A DNA stretch of 64,000 bases from Opacimonas sp014872805 (GCA_014872805.1 WKFN01000002.1:1-64000); one strand, 5' to 3'; positions 46,175 through 55,292 are shown, numbered from the stretch's first letter. Numbers and translations: made by a program. Notes: generated by a model not told the origin, from the letters alone.

Positions 46175-46804
46175 ATGTCAGGGCAGCATTTGAACCTCAA
46201 TGTAAACATTTTTACCTACGGCACGTTGCAGTTGCCATCTGTTCAAAAGCATTTGCTTAAACGACAACCTGACATGTGGCCAGACAGTTTATCTGGATTC
46301 ATGTTAGATTGGATCAGCATTGCAGACGAGAGCGTTGTAGACATTTCAGACCAGCGCCAACATCCAATTATCTATCAGACTGATTACGCCTCAGATGTGG
46401 TTAAAGGCAAATGTTTATGTGTGACTGAAACTGAGCTCGCATTACTCGACTCCTACGAAACTGACGACCACAAACGCATTGAAATCGAACTCAACTCAGG
46501 TAAAAAAGCGTTTGCTTACGTTGCAGCGAATCAATATGAAGAGCCCATCTATGAATTTGAAATTATCCAAAAAAGTTGGTCAAAACGGCGCCGCTTTGCG
46601 CCTGAGCCAAAGCCTTTAAACGTCATCATCGATGATTTTCGTTTACGCGATAACAGCTATTGTACTATGCATGTAGAATATGATGATGGTAGCAATCGAG
46701 AGTTATTATCACGAGTGATTCACAATCCCAATACTGGTGAATGGAAGCTTGACGGCATGCACGTAGCGGTAAAAGTTATCATTTCGAGTCAAAAATTCCC
46801 TTAG
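46175..46804 (+). CDS. gamma-glutamylcyclotransferase-like protein with an extra C-terminal domain
   Basis: 209 residues from ATG 46175. Residues about 9-115 are GGCT/AIG2-like: NIFTYGTLQLPSVQK, GFMLDWISIADE, KGKCLCVTETELALLDSYE with the family's catalytic-Glu position. Known members release 5-oxoproline from gamma-glutamyl peptides. The remaining ~85 residues (from KRRRFAPEPKPL to KVIISSQKFP) form a separate beta-rich domain that I do not recognise. The stop overlaps the end of the convergent TPR gene by four bases. Confidence 0.78.
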   Translation: MSGQHLNLNVNIFTYGTLQLPSVQKHLLKRQPDMWPDSLSGFMLDWISIADESVVDISDQRQHPIIYQTDYASDVVKGKCLCVTETELALLDSYETDDHKRIEIELNSGKKAFAYVAANQYEEPIYEFEIIQKSWSKRRRFAPEPKPLNVIIDDFRLRDNSYCTMHVEYDDGSNRELLSRVIHNPNTGEWKLDGMHVAVKVIISSQKFP

Positions 46805-47760
46805 AGTGTCCTGAGCATTCTTTCTAATTCTTTATGTAGTTGCTTATCTTGAGTCTCTATAGCATTTAGAATGTTTTTGCCTTTCTTTATCTCCCCTGAA
46901 CGGGCAAGCAACACTCCGTAGCGATATTGTGCCCATTGGGCAAATTGTGGGTTGCGATATTGAGGTGATTGCTTCATAAATAGCTCAATACTGACCAGTG
47001 CTTCGTCATAATATTGATTCGCCATCATTGCCAGCTTTGCCATTTGATACTGAGCGCCATAATATGCTTCACGCTGCGACTCTGTGGCTTCACTAGGTAA
47101 TTGAATCTTGCTCAATGTTGCAAAACTCTGCTCGAACGCTTGCTGATTCATTAATAAGATACCTGCGCTTAATAACACCTCTGGTTCAGAGCTATGTTGT
47201 GCTGCGCTCAAGACGAGTTGAGAGAGGGATTCAGGTTGTTCGGTCACTTGGTAATAGGTGACTTTGGCTTGAAAGGCCATAACGCTGTCAAGCTTCTCTA
47301 AGACTTGAATATGTTTCCATGCTTGCTCTGGATCGCCCCCTGCGAATCCAGGCGCTTGCAAGTAAAATTGAACTAAATCCATGCGATATTGGGAATTTTG
47401 CGGTGCAAGCTCCACCGCTTTGGCAAATCCGGCTTTGGATTTTTTGGCATAACTTAACGCTGAGAACACCGCGCCCATGGCTTGACGGCTCATGATCACG
47501 CCTTTTACATTGTACAAATCAGGGTTGTCAGGAAACCTTTTTACTCCTGCGACAATAACATCCTCGGCATCATCCAATTCGTCTTCTTTCATATAAAAAT
47601 ACGCCAGCGCTTTAATACCCTCTGGCGTATTTTCTACTGCTTTGTAATAAGCTAATGCCCCGACTTTATCGCCTTGAGCATAAGCTTGGCCGCCTTTTGT
47701 GACATCTGCCTGAACAGTTACGGCTGCCAATAAAAAAGTGAAAACAGCATAATATTTCAT
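46801..47760 (-). CDS. exported tetratricopeptide-repeat protein
   Basis: 319 residues from ATG 47760 (MKYYAVFTFLLAAVTVQA, a signal peptide); an ATG three codons upstream is also possible. Several TPR-like helical pairs: GALAYYKAVENTPEGIKALAYFY, DDAEDVIVAGVKRFPDNPDLYNVKG, KAGFAKAVELAPQNSQYRMDLVQFYL. Likely periplasmic scaffold; no specific role can be given. Confidence 0.8.
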   Translation of the reverse strand: MKYYAVFTFLLAAVTVQADVTKGGQAYAQGDKVGALAYYKAVENTPEGIKALAYFYMKEDELDDAEDVIVAGVKRFPDNPDLYNVKGVIMSRQAMGAVFSALSYAKKSKAGFAKAVELAPQNSQYRMDLVQFYLQAPGFAGGDPEQAWKHIQVLEKLDSVMAFQAKVTYYQVTEQPESLSQLVLSAAQHSSEPEVLLSAGILLMNQQAFEQSFATLSKIQLPSEATESQREAYYGAQYQMAKLAMMANQYYDEALVSIELFMKQSPQYRNPQFAQWAQYRYGVLLARSGEIKKGKNILNAIETQDKQLHKELERMLRTL

Positions 47761-47777
47761 GGGTAACATCGAGTTCC

Positions 47778-48281
47778 TTATTCGTTAGCAACTAATGCTA
47801 AATAGGTTTTTTGTATAATTTCAGCATCATTACTGGCGCGATGCCTAGGCAATTTTAAAGTATGGGTCACTTTGGACTTCGTTGCATCCCAATTAGCGAG
47901 TTGCTCTTCGCTCAGTAACATTTCGATGGCGCTCACCCGAAACTGCATGTCAATTTGAGCATGACCAAATAACTCGCGTATCCAAGGATAGTCAACCACC
48001 CAAGCATCGCTATATAGTGTTCGATTGCTTTAGAGCCGATTGAGTTCCTGACACACCTCCAAACCAAGACGGCCATTTTCAAACAAAACATCTCGAGTGA
48101 TCCCATGTAAGGTTTCAGCTTGTTTATCCCAAAACTGCCAATCTTGGAATGGCTTTATCAAGCGACAATAGCGAGAACCGTCTGCAGTCACCACACCCAC
48201 TTCAATGGGATAGGAAGCACTACCAAAACCACTGGCTTCAACGTCTAACACATCTGGAACAAATATTGGATAAGTTGGCAT
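47778..48281 (-). pseudogene. DEDDh 3'-5' exonuclease gene with an internal TAA
   Basis: The two halves lie in one frame: the first (48030-48281) starts MPTYPIFVPDVLDVEASGFG (DxE motif) and includes LHGITRDVLF, and ends at TAA 48030-48032. The second continues in the same frame with YSDAWVVDYPWIRELFGHAQ and RASNDAEIIQKTY, supplying the later Asp and the H/D motif. Removing the single stop would give a 167-codon exonuclease of the RNase T/DnaQ-like fold. A one-base change from AAA, CAA or GAA would explain it. No frameshift is needed. The TPR gene starts 17 bases after its end, on the same strand. Confidence 0.8.
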
Positions 48282-48337
48282 ATCAAGGTCACACAGAATT
48301 TTCTTTAACCCTAGACCTTGATAGCCAGCTGCGCAAA

Positions 48338-49831
48338 TCAGCCCTTGAGTTTAAACAGTATATTAATCACTTTATCGGCGAGTTTTCCATACGGTGGTGC
48401 TAATAATTTGAGGCTGGAAATATTCGCTTGTTTAAAAATAGGACGTAATTTTGAGAAGGTCAAAAAGCCTTCATAACCATGGTAATGCCCCATTCCACTT
48501 GGACCGACCCCACCAAATGGCAGGTCATTTTGGCCTACATGGAATATCGCGTCATTAACCGTCACACCACCTGACATGACCTTCTCTATGTACATGTCCA
48601 CGAGCTGATTATCTTTACTAAATGGATAGAACGCTAATGGTCGGTCATGGGACAAAATATAGTCAATGACTTCTTGTGGCTCGCGATACGTTTTGACCAT
48701 CAAGATTGGACCAAATGTTTCGCGGTTTTCGATGATCATATCCGCAGTGGTATCCAGCATTAACGTCAGTGGGTATTTACGAAGCTCTGGGTTAGGCGCT
48801 TGATGGTTAAGCACTTCAATTCGAGCGCCTTTTTCTGCAGCATCAGCAACAGTCGCTTCCATTCTTTGAAATGCGCGCATATCAATCAATGAAGTATAAT
48901 CTTTACTGTTGATATCCGGTACGTGTTTGGTGACCCACTCTTTGGCTGCAACCACAAACGCTTCTTTTTGTTTTTCATGGACAAACACATAGTCGACATT
49001 GGTACAAATCTGCCCAGCATTGTACTGCTTAGCAAACATAATGCGCTCAACCGCTTTGTTAAAGTCGTAATTTGGATCGATCACCGCGGGTGATTTGCCC
49101 CCTAGCTCCAAGGTCACTGGCGTCAAATTCGCAGCGGCATTAGCCATGACTTTGCGCCCTGTTGCGCCAGAGCCGGTGAACATAAGATGATCAAACGGCA
49201 CTCGTGAAAACTGCTGACCAACAATCCCAGTTTCTTTAAAGAACTGTAATTTGTCTGCAGCAAAATATTTGGGCGTGATGTCAATCAATAAGTCAGTCAA
49301 AGCAAGTGAATTCTCGGACATCTTTACCATCGCACGATTCCCAGCAGCAAACGCCGCTGCCAGACCAATGAAGCTCAAATTAATCGGAAAATTCCACGGA
49401 ATAATGAGCCCCACAACCCCTAATGGTTGTGGCACGACTTTGTTCGAGCCCCCAAAATACATAGTGTAATCAATTTTACGACGCTGTACTTTCATCCATT
49501 TTTTGAGCTGTTTTTGGGTATAACCTATATCGTCCATCGCGACAATTAATTCAGCTAACATGGTTTCATGATATGCACGGTTACCATAATCTTGATTAAT
49601 GGCTGCAGCAATCGCTTCAGCGTTTTCACTAAGCAAACGCTTTAGATTAGTGAGATGCTCACGACGTTCTTCACGCGATTCATAGGGATGCTTGTCAAAC
49701 GCACTGCGCTGGATTTTAAAATGCGCCATCAGCGATTCGAAAATCGCGTCTGGATGCTCGCTATGTTCCTCTTGAGGCATTGGCGATTCAGTGATGATGG
49801 CATCAGCGGTCAAACTGTCGGTATCTGTCAT
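48338..49831 (-). CDS. coniferyl-aldehyde-dehydrogenase-like NAD(P)+ aldehyde dehydrogenase
   Basis: 497 residues. Aldehyde dehydrogenase fold with VGLIIPWNFPINLSF, FTGSGATGRKVM, LELGGKSPAVI (E242) and NAGQICTNVDYVFV (C276). The single-C-terminal region (KAIN-like LPFGGVGPSGMGHYHGYEGFLTFSK, then KLLAPPYGKLADKVINILFKLKG) matches CalB-type enzymes, which oxidise coniferyl and medium-chain aldehydes. The C-terminal hydrophobic tail is typical of this class. The acidic N-terminal ~28 residues are poorly conserved. Confidence 0.88.
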   Translation of the reverse strand: MTDTDSLTADAIITESPMPQEEHSEHPDAIFESLMAHFKIQRSAFDKHPYESREERREHLTNLKRLLSENAEAIAAAINQDYGNRAYHETMLAELIVAMDDIGYTQKQLKKWMKVQRRKIDYTMYFGGSNKVVPQPLGVVGLIIPWNFPINLSFIGLAAAFAAGNRAMVKMSENSLALTDLLIDITPKYFAADKLQFFKETGIVGQQFSRVPFDHLMFTGSGATGRKVMANAAANLTPVTLELGGKSPAVIDPNYDFNKAVERIMFAKQYNAGQICTNVDYVFVHEKQKEAFVVAAKEWVTKHVPDINSKDYTSLIDMRAFQRMEATVADAAEKGARIEVLNHQAPNPELRKYPLTLMLDTTADMIIENRETFGPILMVKTYREPQEVIDYILSHDRPLAFYPFSKDNQLVDMYIEKVMSGGVTVNDAIFHVGQNDLPFGGVGPSGMGHYHGYEGFLTFSKLRPIFKQANISSLKLLAPPYGKLADKVINILFKLKG

Positions 49832-49936
49832 ATTATTATTCCATTTCTTATTTGTGATGTTTATACCGTAAAAGAGGGGCGCAGTTCAAATTTTATGCGG
49901 ATTTATTAAATGTGACCACAAAAAAAACCAGCCAAA

Positions 49937-49974
49937 TGAAGTGCCCCCCGAAAGTTAGACAAAACCTTCGGGGG
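49937..49974. repeat. hairpin resembling an insertion-sequence end
   Basis: CCCCCGAA (49945-49952) and TTCGGGGG (49967-49974) pair perfectly around AGTTAGACAAAACC. The left side reads TGAAGTGCCCCCCGAAAG then TTAGACA, which looks like the terminal inverted repeats of IS150-group IS3 elements ('TG...CCC..AAAGTTAGACA'). No transposase or second end is visible. It could instead be a plain hairpin past the broken gene on the minus strand, although no T-run follows directly. Confidence 0.35.
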
Positions 49975-49997
49975 TTTACCATTGTCGATCAAGCGCC

Positions 49998-50754
49998 TCA
50001 AATATCACCATCAAGTCCTAATTGCTTTGACAAAGACTGATGCACAACAGGATAACTCTCTTTTATCATATATAAGACACGCAATGCTTCCTCATCCACC
50101 TCATGGCCGTGTTTTAAATATATCTCTATGTATTGTTTTGCTTCTGCAAGAGACCCTGAAGTAAAGGTGCCTTCAATAATAATAGCACCCAAGATATTGG
50201 TACCAGATACAGGGTTAACGGCGGTGATATCATCGTAGGTATTCAATAAATATTCGAATGTATTGGGATTGGACAGTGTCGTAATGCTCATATGAACTGG
50301 ATCATATGGTTGAAAGTCGTTATTCGTATTCGCAACTAATCCTAACTTTTCATCATAGAGTTTCAGTAATTCTAAGTTATTCTCATTGAGTGCTAATACT
50401 GCGACAAAGTCGTCTAGTTTCTGCCTTGGATTTTTTTACCGAATCTCTGCATGGTGAGGCGACATAATCTCCCTCTCCTTCACAAAATGATTGGACCAAT
50501 TGTTCTTGGTTCATCGAACCCGCATCCATCCAACCACCACCTCTTCCATCTTCAATAAAGAATATTGTACCTCTGTAAACACTAGCAAAATTTTGTGTAG
50601 GTGTTTTTAAAACGCTGACCTACAACGGTAATTTTTTCTGGTGGTGGCTCATCTGATTCAAAAGAGGCATTACAAGTAAATGTTATGGAGATAAAAAATA
50701 AGAAAGTTAAAAAGCGTTTGTTAGGTTTGGTTTGGTTTGGTTTGGTTTGGTCAT
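49998..50754 (-). pseudogene. broken gene for an exported protein, with a repeat tract after the start codon
   Basis: Unrecognised family. ATG 50752-50754 has GGAAG nine bases upstream. It is followed by five CCAAA units; as read, translation ends after 15 residues (TAA). With four units the frame enters a signal peptide (KRFLTFLFFISITFTC) then PPPEKITVVGQRF. Two further breaks remain: an A5 run (T5 on the plus strand, 50604-50608) and an A7 run (50431-50437); losing one A in each gives KTPTQNFASVYRG and KNPRQKLDDFVAV. With all three changes the length is exactly 750 bases (249 residues), ending ...LGLDGDI. The C-terminal half has helical, ankyrin-like pairs (AVLALNENNLELLKLYDE; TFEYLLNTYDD). 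Only 49998-50291 is now a sizeable frame. Confidence 0.7.
50726..50750. repeat. five tandem TTTGG repeats (CCAAA in the gene)
   Basis: Five exact TTTGG copies with a degenerate TTAGG copy next to them, starting one base past the ATG of the minus-strand gene. A pentanucleotide is not a multiple of three, so every change of copy number alters the frame. Four or seven copies would open the signal-peptide frame; five, as present, close it. Confidence 0.92.
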
Positions 50755-50892
50755 AATATCATTCTTCCACATTGTATAAAGTACCTTTCATTTACCAAGC
50801 AAACTTCATTCCCAAAATATATCCAATTGATTTTAATAACTAAACTTAAATGAACACTTTCGTTCATTGATTAAAGTGTAAAAAATACTGAC

Positions 50893-50917
50893 AAAAAACC
50901 CAGCCGAAGCTGGGTTT
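50893..50917 (-). terminator. rho-independent terminator of rnpB
   Basis: On the minus strand AAACCCAGC, loop TTCG, GCTGGGTTT followed by TTT. It follows the RNase P RNA 3' end by about 8 bases. Confidence 0.9.
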
Positions 50918-50924
50918 CTCAAAG

Positions 50925-51271
<347 letters not shown>

Positions 51272-51276
51272 CGTGC

Positions 51277-51306
51277 ATTTTACGGGGTTCGATGCGCAGA
51301 GTCTAA
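51277..51306 (-). promoter_or_regulatory. promoter of rnpB
   Basis: On the minus strand a -35 TTAGAC (51301-51306), an 18-base spacer, and a -10 TAAAAT (51277-51282), followed by a GC-rich GCACGCG just ahead of the RNA start. It lies immediately after the YebC-family gene, on the same strand. Confidence 0.6.
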
Positions 51307-51330
51307 AGATTTATGCGATAATTAACCGTA

Positions 51331-52053
51331 TTATTCCGGTAAAACCGCGTTGTGATAGACGTTTTGCACGTCATCACAGTCGTTGAGCATGTCAATGAAT
51401 TTTTCAAACATTGGCAAATCGTCCGCGCTGATTTCGGTTTCCGTTTGTGGCACAAAGGTGATTTCATCAACGTCTAAAGTGACATCTGGATAGGCCTCAG
51501 ATAACGCATTTTTCACTGCAAAATACTCGGTATGCGGTGCAAACACTGTAATCTTGCCATCTTCTGACTCAACGTCAGTCACATCCACATCCGCTTCCAT
51601 CAAGGCTTCTAATACGGCATCTTCATCATCGCCATCGAACGAAAAAATCGCACTGTGATCAAACATGTGTGCCACCGCACCTGGCGCGCCAATTTTGGCT
51701 TTGGTCTTGGTAAAACAGTTGCGTACATCAGTGATGGTACGGTTGTTATTATCGGTTAAACAATCCACAATCACCATACAGTTACCTGGACCAAAACCTT
51801 CATAACGCGCCGGTACAAAGTCTTCACCCGCACCACCGGCCGCTTTGTCAATCGCTTTATCAATCACGTGCCCTGGGACTTGGTCTTTTTTGGCTTTTTC
51901 GATTAAACGCTTTAAGGAAAGGTTGGCTTCAGGATCCGTCCCGCCATTTTTGGCGACGACATAAATCTCTTTACCGTATTTGGAATAAACTTTGGTTTTT
52001 TGCCCAGCGGTTTTCGCCATAGCATTTTTGCGAACTTCAAATGCGCGACCCAT
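51331..52053 (-). CDS. YebC/PmpR family protein (YeeN type)
   Basis: 240 residues. MGRAFEVRKNAMAKTAGQKTKVYSKYGKEIY start, then the family blocks LKRLIEKAKKDQVPGHVIDKAIDKA, YEGFGPGNCMVIVDCLTDNNNRT and the acidic C-terminus with DCDDVQNVYHN. Members bind DNA or assist ribosomes stalled at proline-rich sequences. The N-terminus resembles YeeN rather than YebC. Located between rnpB and zapE on the same strand. Confidence 0.92.
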   Translation of the reverse strand: MGRAFEVRKNAMAKTAGQKTKVYSKYGKEIYVVAKNGGTDPEANLSLKRLIEKAKKDQVPGHVIDKAIDKAAGGAGEDFVPARYEGFGPGNCMVIVDCLTDNNNRTITDVRNCFTKTKAKIGAPGAVAHMFDHSAIFSFDGDDEDAVLEALMEADVDVTDVESEDGKITVFAPHTEYFAVKNALSEAYPDVTLDVDEITFVPQTETEISADDLPMFEKFIDMLNDCDDVQNVYHNAVLPE

Positions 52054-52111
52054 AAGAACTCTCTTAATATTATAATTTTGAAATCAGTTAATTGTATTAG
52101 TTTATCATGGC

Positions 52112-53236
52112 TTAAGGCAAATGCGCCAACGCAAGGTAGTCCTCAGATTGCATCTCTTGTAATCGTGATAAGCAACGACGAAATTCAAAATTCAATCGTC
52201 CTTCGGTATACAACTCTAACAAGGGCATTTCAGCGGAGATAATCAGTTTTACGTTGCGCTCATAAAATTCATCGACCATAGCAATAAAGCGTCTGGCAAT
52301 ATCATCTGTCGCCAAGCCCATTTGCTCGACATTAGCCAACAACACCGTGTGATACAACCGCGAGAGCTCCATGTAATCCGCTTGAGAACGAGGCCCATCA
52401 CACAGTTCACGAAAACTCAGCATCAACACCCCATCGGCATTGCGCATGCTTTTAATAGGACGGTTTTCAATGGTGATCACTTCATCGACAGTACCGGCTT
52501 CAGGTGCAAGTTGCGTAAAATAAGTATCAAGGTTCGTTTGCGCTTGCTCATCCAACGGATGATGAAAAATCTCGGCTTGTTGCAAGGTGCGCAATCGATA
52601 ATCGACGCCGCTGTCGACATTCACAATCCGCGTATTTTGGTTGATCAGCTCGATGGCGGGTAAAAAACGCGCTCTTTGTAGACCGTTTCGGTACAACTCA
52701 TCTGGGACAATGTTCGATGTAGCAACTAAGACAATGCCTTGGGCAAAAAGATTTTCCATTAAGGTACCCAAAATCATGGCATCGGTGATATCGGAGACAA
52801 AAAATTCATCAAAACAGATTACTCGAGCCTCATTCGCTAAACGTGCAGCTACTATCTTGAGCGGATCGGACTGCCCATCGAGTGTTTTAAGTTCGCTGTG
52901 AACGCGGTGCATAAAACGGTGAAAATGTACCCGCATTTTTCGCTGAAACGGCAAGCATTCATAGAACGTATCCACGAGGTAGGTTTTACCACGGCCCACG
53001 CCGCCCCAAAAATATATCCCTTGAATGCTTGGCTTTTGCATCCCCTTGCCGAAGCGAGCTTTGATTTTGACCCGCCAAGTGAGTTTTTTCTGCGGTTGTG
53101 TTAACTCATCGTACAAACGTTGTAATTCACGCACCGCGTTCTCTTGCGCGGAATCATGACTAAAATCATCGCGTTGCAAGTCAGCTTGGTATTTTTGCCA
53201 GGGGGTTAACGGTTCGGACACACAGAACTCATACAA
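52112..53236 (-). CDS. zapE: cell division protein ZapE (AFG1-like ATPase)
   Basis: 374 residues (E. coli 375). ATPase with Walker A GGVGRGKT (78-85), Walker B VICFDEFFVSD, and the C-terminal FRELCDGPRSQADYMELSRLYHTVLL. ZapE works at constricting Z-rings. It is divergent from zapG, as in E. coli, and the order zapE-zapG-degQ-degS is conserved here. Confidence 0.95.
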   Translation of the reverse strand: MYEFCVSEPLTPWQKYQADLQRDDFSHDSAQENAVRELQRLYDELTQPQKKLTWRVKIKARFGKGMQKPSIQGIYFWGGVGRGKTYLVDTFYECLPFQRKMRVHFHRFMHRVHSELKTLDGQSDPLKIVAARLANEARVICFDEFFVSDITDAMILGTLMENLFAQGIVLVATSNIVPDELYRNGLQRARFLPAIELINQNTRIVNVDSGVDYRLRTLQQAEIFHHPLDEQAQTNLDTYFTQLAPEAGTVDEVITIENRPIKSMRNADGVLMLSFRELCDGPRSQADYMELSRLYHTVLLANVEQMGLATDDIARRFIAMVDEFYERNVKLIISAEMPLLELYTEGRLNFEFRRCLSRLQEMQSEDYLALAHLP

Positions 53237-53365
53237 AGTGTAAGAATGCCGTTATAATAATACGAAATGAATTTTTTTTGAAATCCGACACAGGTATCAA
53301 GGACAAAAAAAATATATAGTGATATAGTGCAGATGTATTATAAAAAAGCAGTTTGAGATAGCGTT

Positions 53366-53791
53366 ATGCAAGACATTTTTATTTATGCCAGTTTGTTGAT
53401 TGTCGGTGTGATTGTTGGTGTAGTCATCACTAAGATTGCAGTAAAAGACAATCATGACAGCGCTACCGCCACACAAAAAGAACAAGCCACAGCCCTGACT
53501 CATGCCCAACTACGTGAGCAATTAGTGGTTGCTAACCGAACTTTAGAAGAGTTTGAAACACAAATAGAGATGTTCAAAAATCATCTCACTGAGTTCGATT
53601 ATATATTAACTTCACATGAACAAAGTGACGATCAGCCGCGAATTACTTTTTTTGGCGAACATGCATCTCCATATATACGTATGAAAGAGAAAACGCCGAA
53701 AGAACAGGCTAATCCAGAGCATCAGCCAAGAGATTTTTCAAACTCTAGCTCAGGACTTTTTGCGGGCGAGCCCACCGACAAAGCAAAATAA
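53366..53791 (+). CDS. zapG: ZapG (YhcB, DUF1043) inner-membrane protein
   Basis: 141 residues: one N-terminal membrane helix (YASLLIVGVIVGVVITKIA), then a coiled-coil segment (AQLREQLVVANRTLEEFETQIEMFKNHLTEF) and a disordered tail. ZapG links envelope synthesis and division in E. coli. Assignment rests on topology, the coiled coil and the conserved position between zapE and degQ. Confidence 0.88.
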   Translation: MQDIFIYASLLIVGVIVGVVITKIAVKDNHDSATATQKEQATALTHAQLREQLVVANRTLEEFETQIEMFKNHLTEFDYILTSHEQSDDQPRITFFGEHASPYIRMKEKTPKEQANPEHQPRDFSNSSSGLFAGEPTDKAK

Positions 53792-53795
53792 ATCT

Positions 53796-53822
53796 GAACT
53801 ATTCATCTTGGTCTCGAGTCTG
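53796..53822 (+). promoter_or_regulatory. possible sigma-E promoter of degQ
   Basis: TGAACTA then about 17 bases then TCTGT, resembling the sigma-E pattern GGAACTT-N15-17-TCTGA, 42 bases before the degQ start. Periplasmic proteases of this family are often sigma-E targets. The match is partial. Confidence 0.35.
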
Positions 53823-53863
53823 TTGTTAGGCATTTAACCCATAACAATAGGAGAACGGTTAAG

Positions 53864-55231
53864 ATGAATCAAAGGTTGCGAACGGCATGTCTGACAGGTG
53901 TGCTTACTGCTCTGGCCCTTGCCCCCATTAGCCAAGCCACAGCGGTTGGTTTGCCTTTTTTTGGTGACGACAAACAAACGCCGTCACTTGCGCCCATGCT
54001 CGAACAAACCATGCCTGCTGTAGTGAGCATCAAAGTTGCAGGTACACAAACCAGCAGACAACAGATCCCTGAGGCGTTACGTAACTTTTTTGGTGCGCCA
54101 CAAGCGACCGAACGGCCGTTTCGCTCATTGGGTTCGGGCGTTATTATTGACGCCAAAGAGGGCTATATCGTTACTAATGCACACGTTGTCGCCGAGGCCG
54201 ATGAAATTATAGTCACGCTCAATGACGGACGAGAGTTTACTGCAAGTAAAGTTGGTTCAGATGAGCAATCGGATATCGCTCTAATTCAAATCGAAGGCGA
54301 AAATTTGTCTGAAATCCAAATAGCGGATTCGGATAATCTACGCGTAGGTGATTTTGTCGTCGCCATTGGTAATCCATTTGGTTTATCGGCGACTGTCACG
54401 TCTGGTATCGTCAGCGCATTAGGACGAACCGGCATCAACCGCGGAGGGTTAGAAGATTTCATTCAAACCGACGCAGCCATCAATCGCGGCAATTCTGGCG
54501 GGGCTTTGATTAACCTCAAGGGCGAACTCGTTGGTATCAATGCGGCGATTTTTTCTACCGATCAGAACGGTGGTAACGTCGGCATTGGTTTTGCTATTCC
54601 TTCTAAAATGATGCAAAACTTGGTCAACCAAATGATTGAATTTGGTGAGGTTCGTCGCGGCTTGTTGGGCATCGCTGGCAATGATGTAGATGCGGGCTTG
54701 GCCGAAGCGTTTGCCTCCACAGTGAGTAAAGGTGCATTTGTTGCGGAAGTCACGCCAGACTCTGCCGCGAGCAAAGCGGATATTCAACCTGGTGATATTA
54801 TTACTCGCGTTGACAACGATGTCATTGAAAGCTTTGCCGAGCTTCGCGCCAAAGTGGCTAGTATGGGCGCTGGCGCCGAAGTGACCCTAGGTATTATACG
54901 CAAAGGTGAAGAGCTTGACATCACCGTCGTGTTAGGGGATGCAGGTACTGTGACCATGACGGCCGCAGAAATTCATCCTGCATTTGCTGGCGCGACTTTT
55001 GAAAATGGCACTGATTTAGCGGGTAATCGAGGCGTTGAAGTCACGGATATTGAGCCACGCTCACCAGCTGTACAGCTAGGCTTGAAGCAAAATGATGTGA
55101 TCATCGGCGTGAACCGCCAACGAGTCAACAATGTTCAAGAATTGCGTGAACGCATGGAAGACAGCAAAGATAATGTCATTGCACTGAACATCCGTCGCGG
55201 TAACGCCACCTTGTTTGTCATCATTCGCTAG
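53864..55231 (+). CDS. degQ: periplasmic serine protease, DegQ/DegP family
   Basis: 455 residues, signal peptide (LTALALAPISQATA). Trypsin-like triad: H107 in TNAHVV, D137 in SDIAL, S211 in NRGNSGGAL. Two PDZ domains follow (about 255-350 and 375-450; VSKGAFVAEVTPDSAASKADIQPGD and NRGVEVTDIEPRSPAVQLGL). It combines chaperone and protease functions in the periplasm. The LA loop is short, as in DegQ rather than DegP, and the adjacent degS also supports DegQ. AGGAG precedes the ATG. Confidence 0.94.
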   Translation: MNQRLRTACLTGVLTALALAPISQATAVGLPFFGDDKQTPSLAPMLEQTMPAVVSIKVAGTQTSRQQIPEALRNFFGAPQATERPFRSLGSGVIIDAKEGYIVTNAHVVAEADEIIVTLNDGREFTASKVGSDEQSDIALIQIEGENLSEIQIADSDNLRVGDFVVAIGNPFGLSATVTSGIVSALGRTGINRGGLEDFIQTDAAINRGNSGGALINLKGELVGINAAIFSTDQNGGNVGIGFAIPSKMMQNLVNQMIEFGEVRRGLLGIAGNDVDAGLAEAFASTVSKGAFVAEVTPDSAASKADIQPGDIITRVDNDVIESFAELRAKVASMGAGAEVTLGIIRKGEELDITVVLGDAGTVTMTAAEIHPAFAGATFENGTDLAGNRGVEVTDIEPRSPAVQLGLKQNDVIIGVNRQRVNNVQELRERMEDSKDNVIALNIRRGNATLFVIIR

Positions 55232-55255
55232 ACAACAGATGACGTAAATTAACGT

Positions 55256-55292
55256 GGCGCATTTTGCCAATCAACGACAAAATGCGCCTTTT
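55256..55292 (+). terminator. rho-independent terminator of degQ
   Basis: Perfect 11-base arms GGCGCATTTTG and CAAAATGCGCC around an 11-base loop, followed by TTTT. It separates degQ from degS, so degS probably has its own promoter in the next 55 bases. Confidence 0.88.

Noticed and set aside
49998..50760. CRISPR array from the repeated TTTGG segment
   Set aside because: The repeat unit is five bases with no spacers; no cas genes are in the window.
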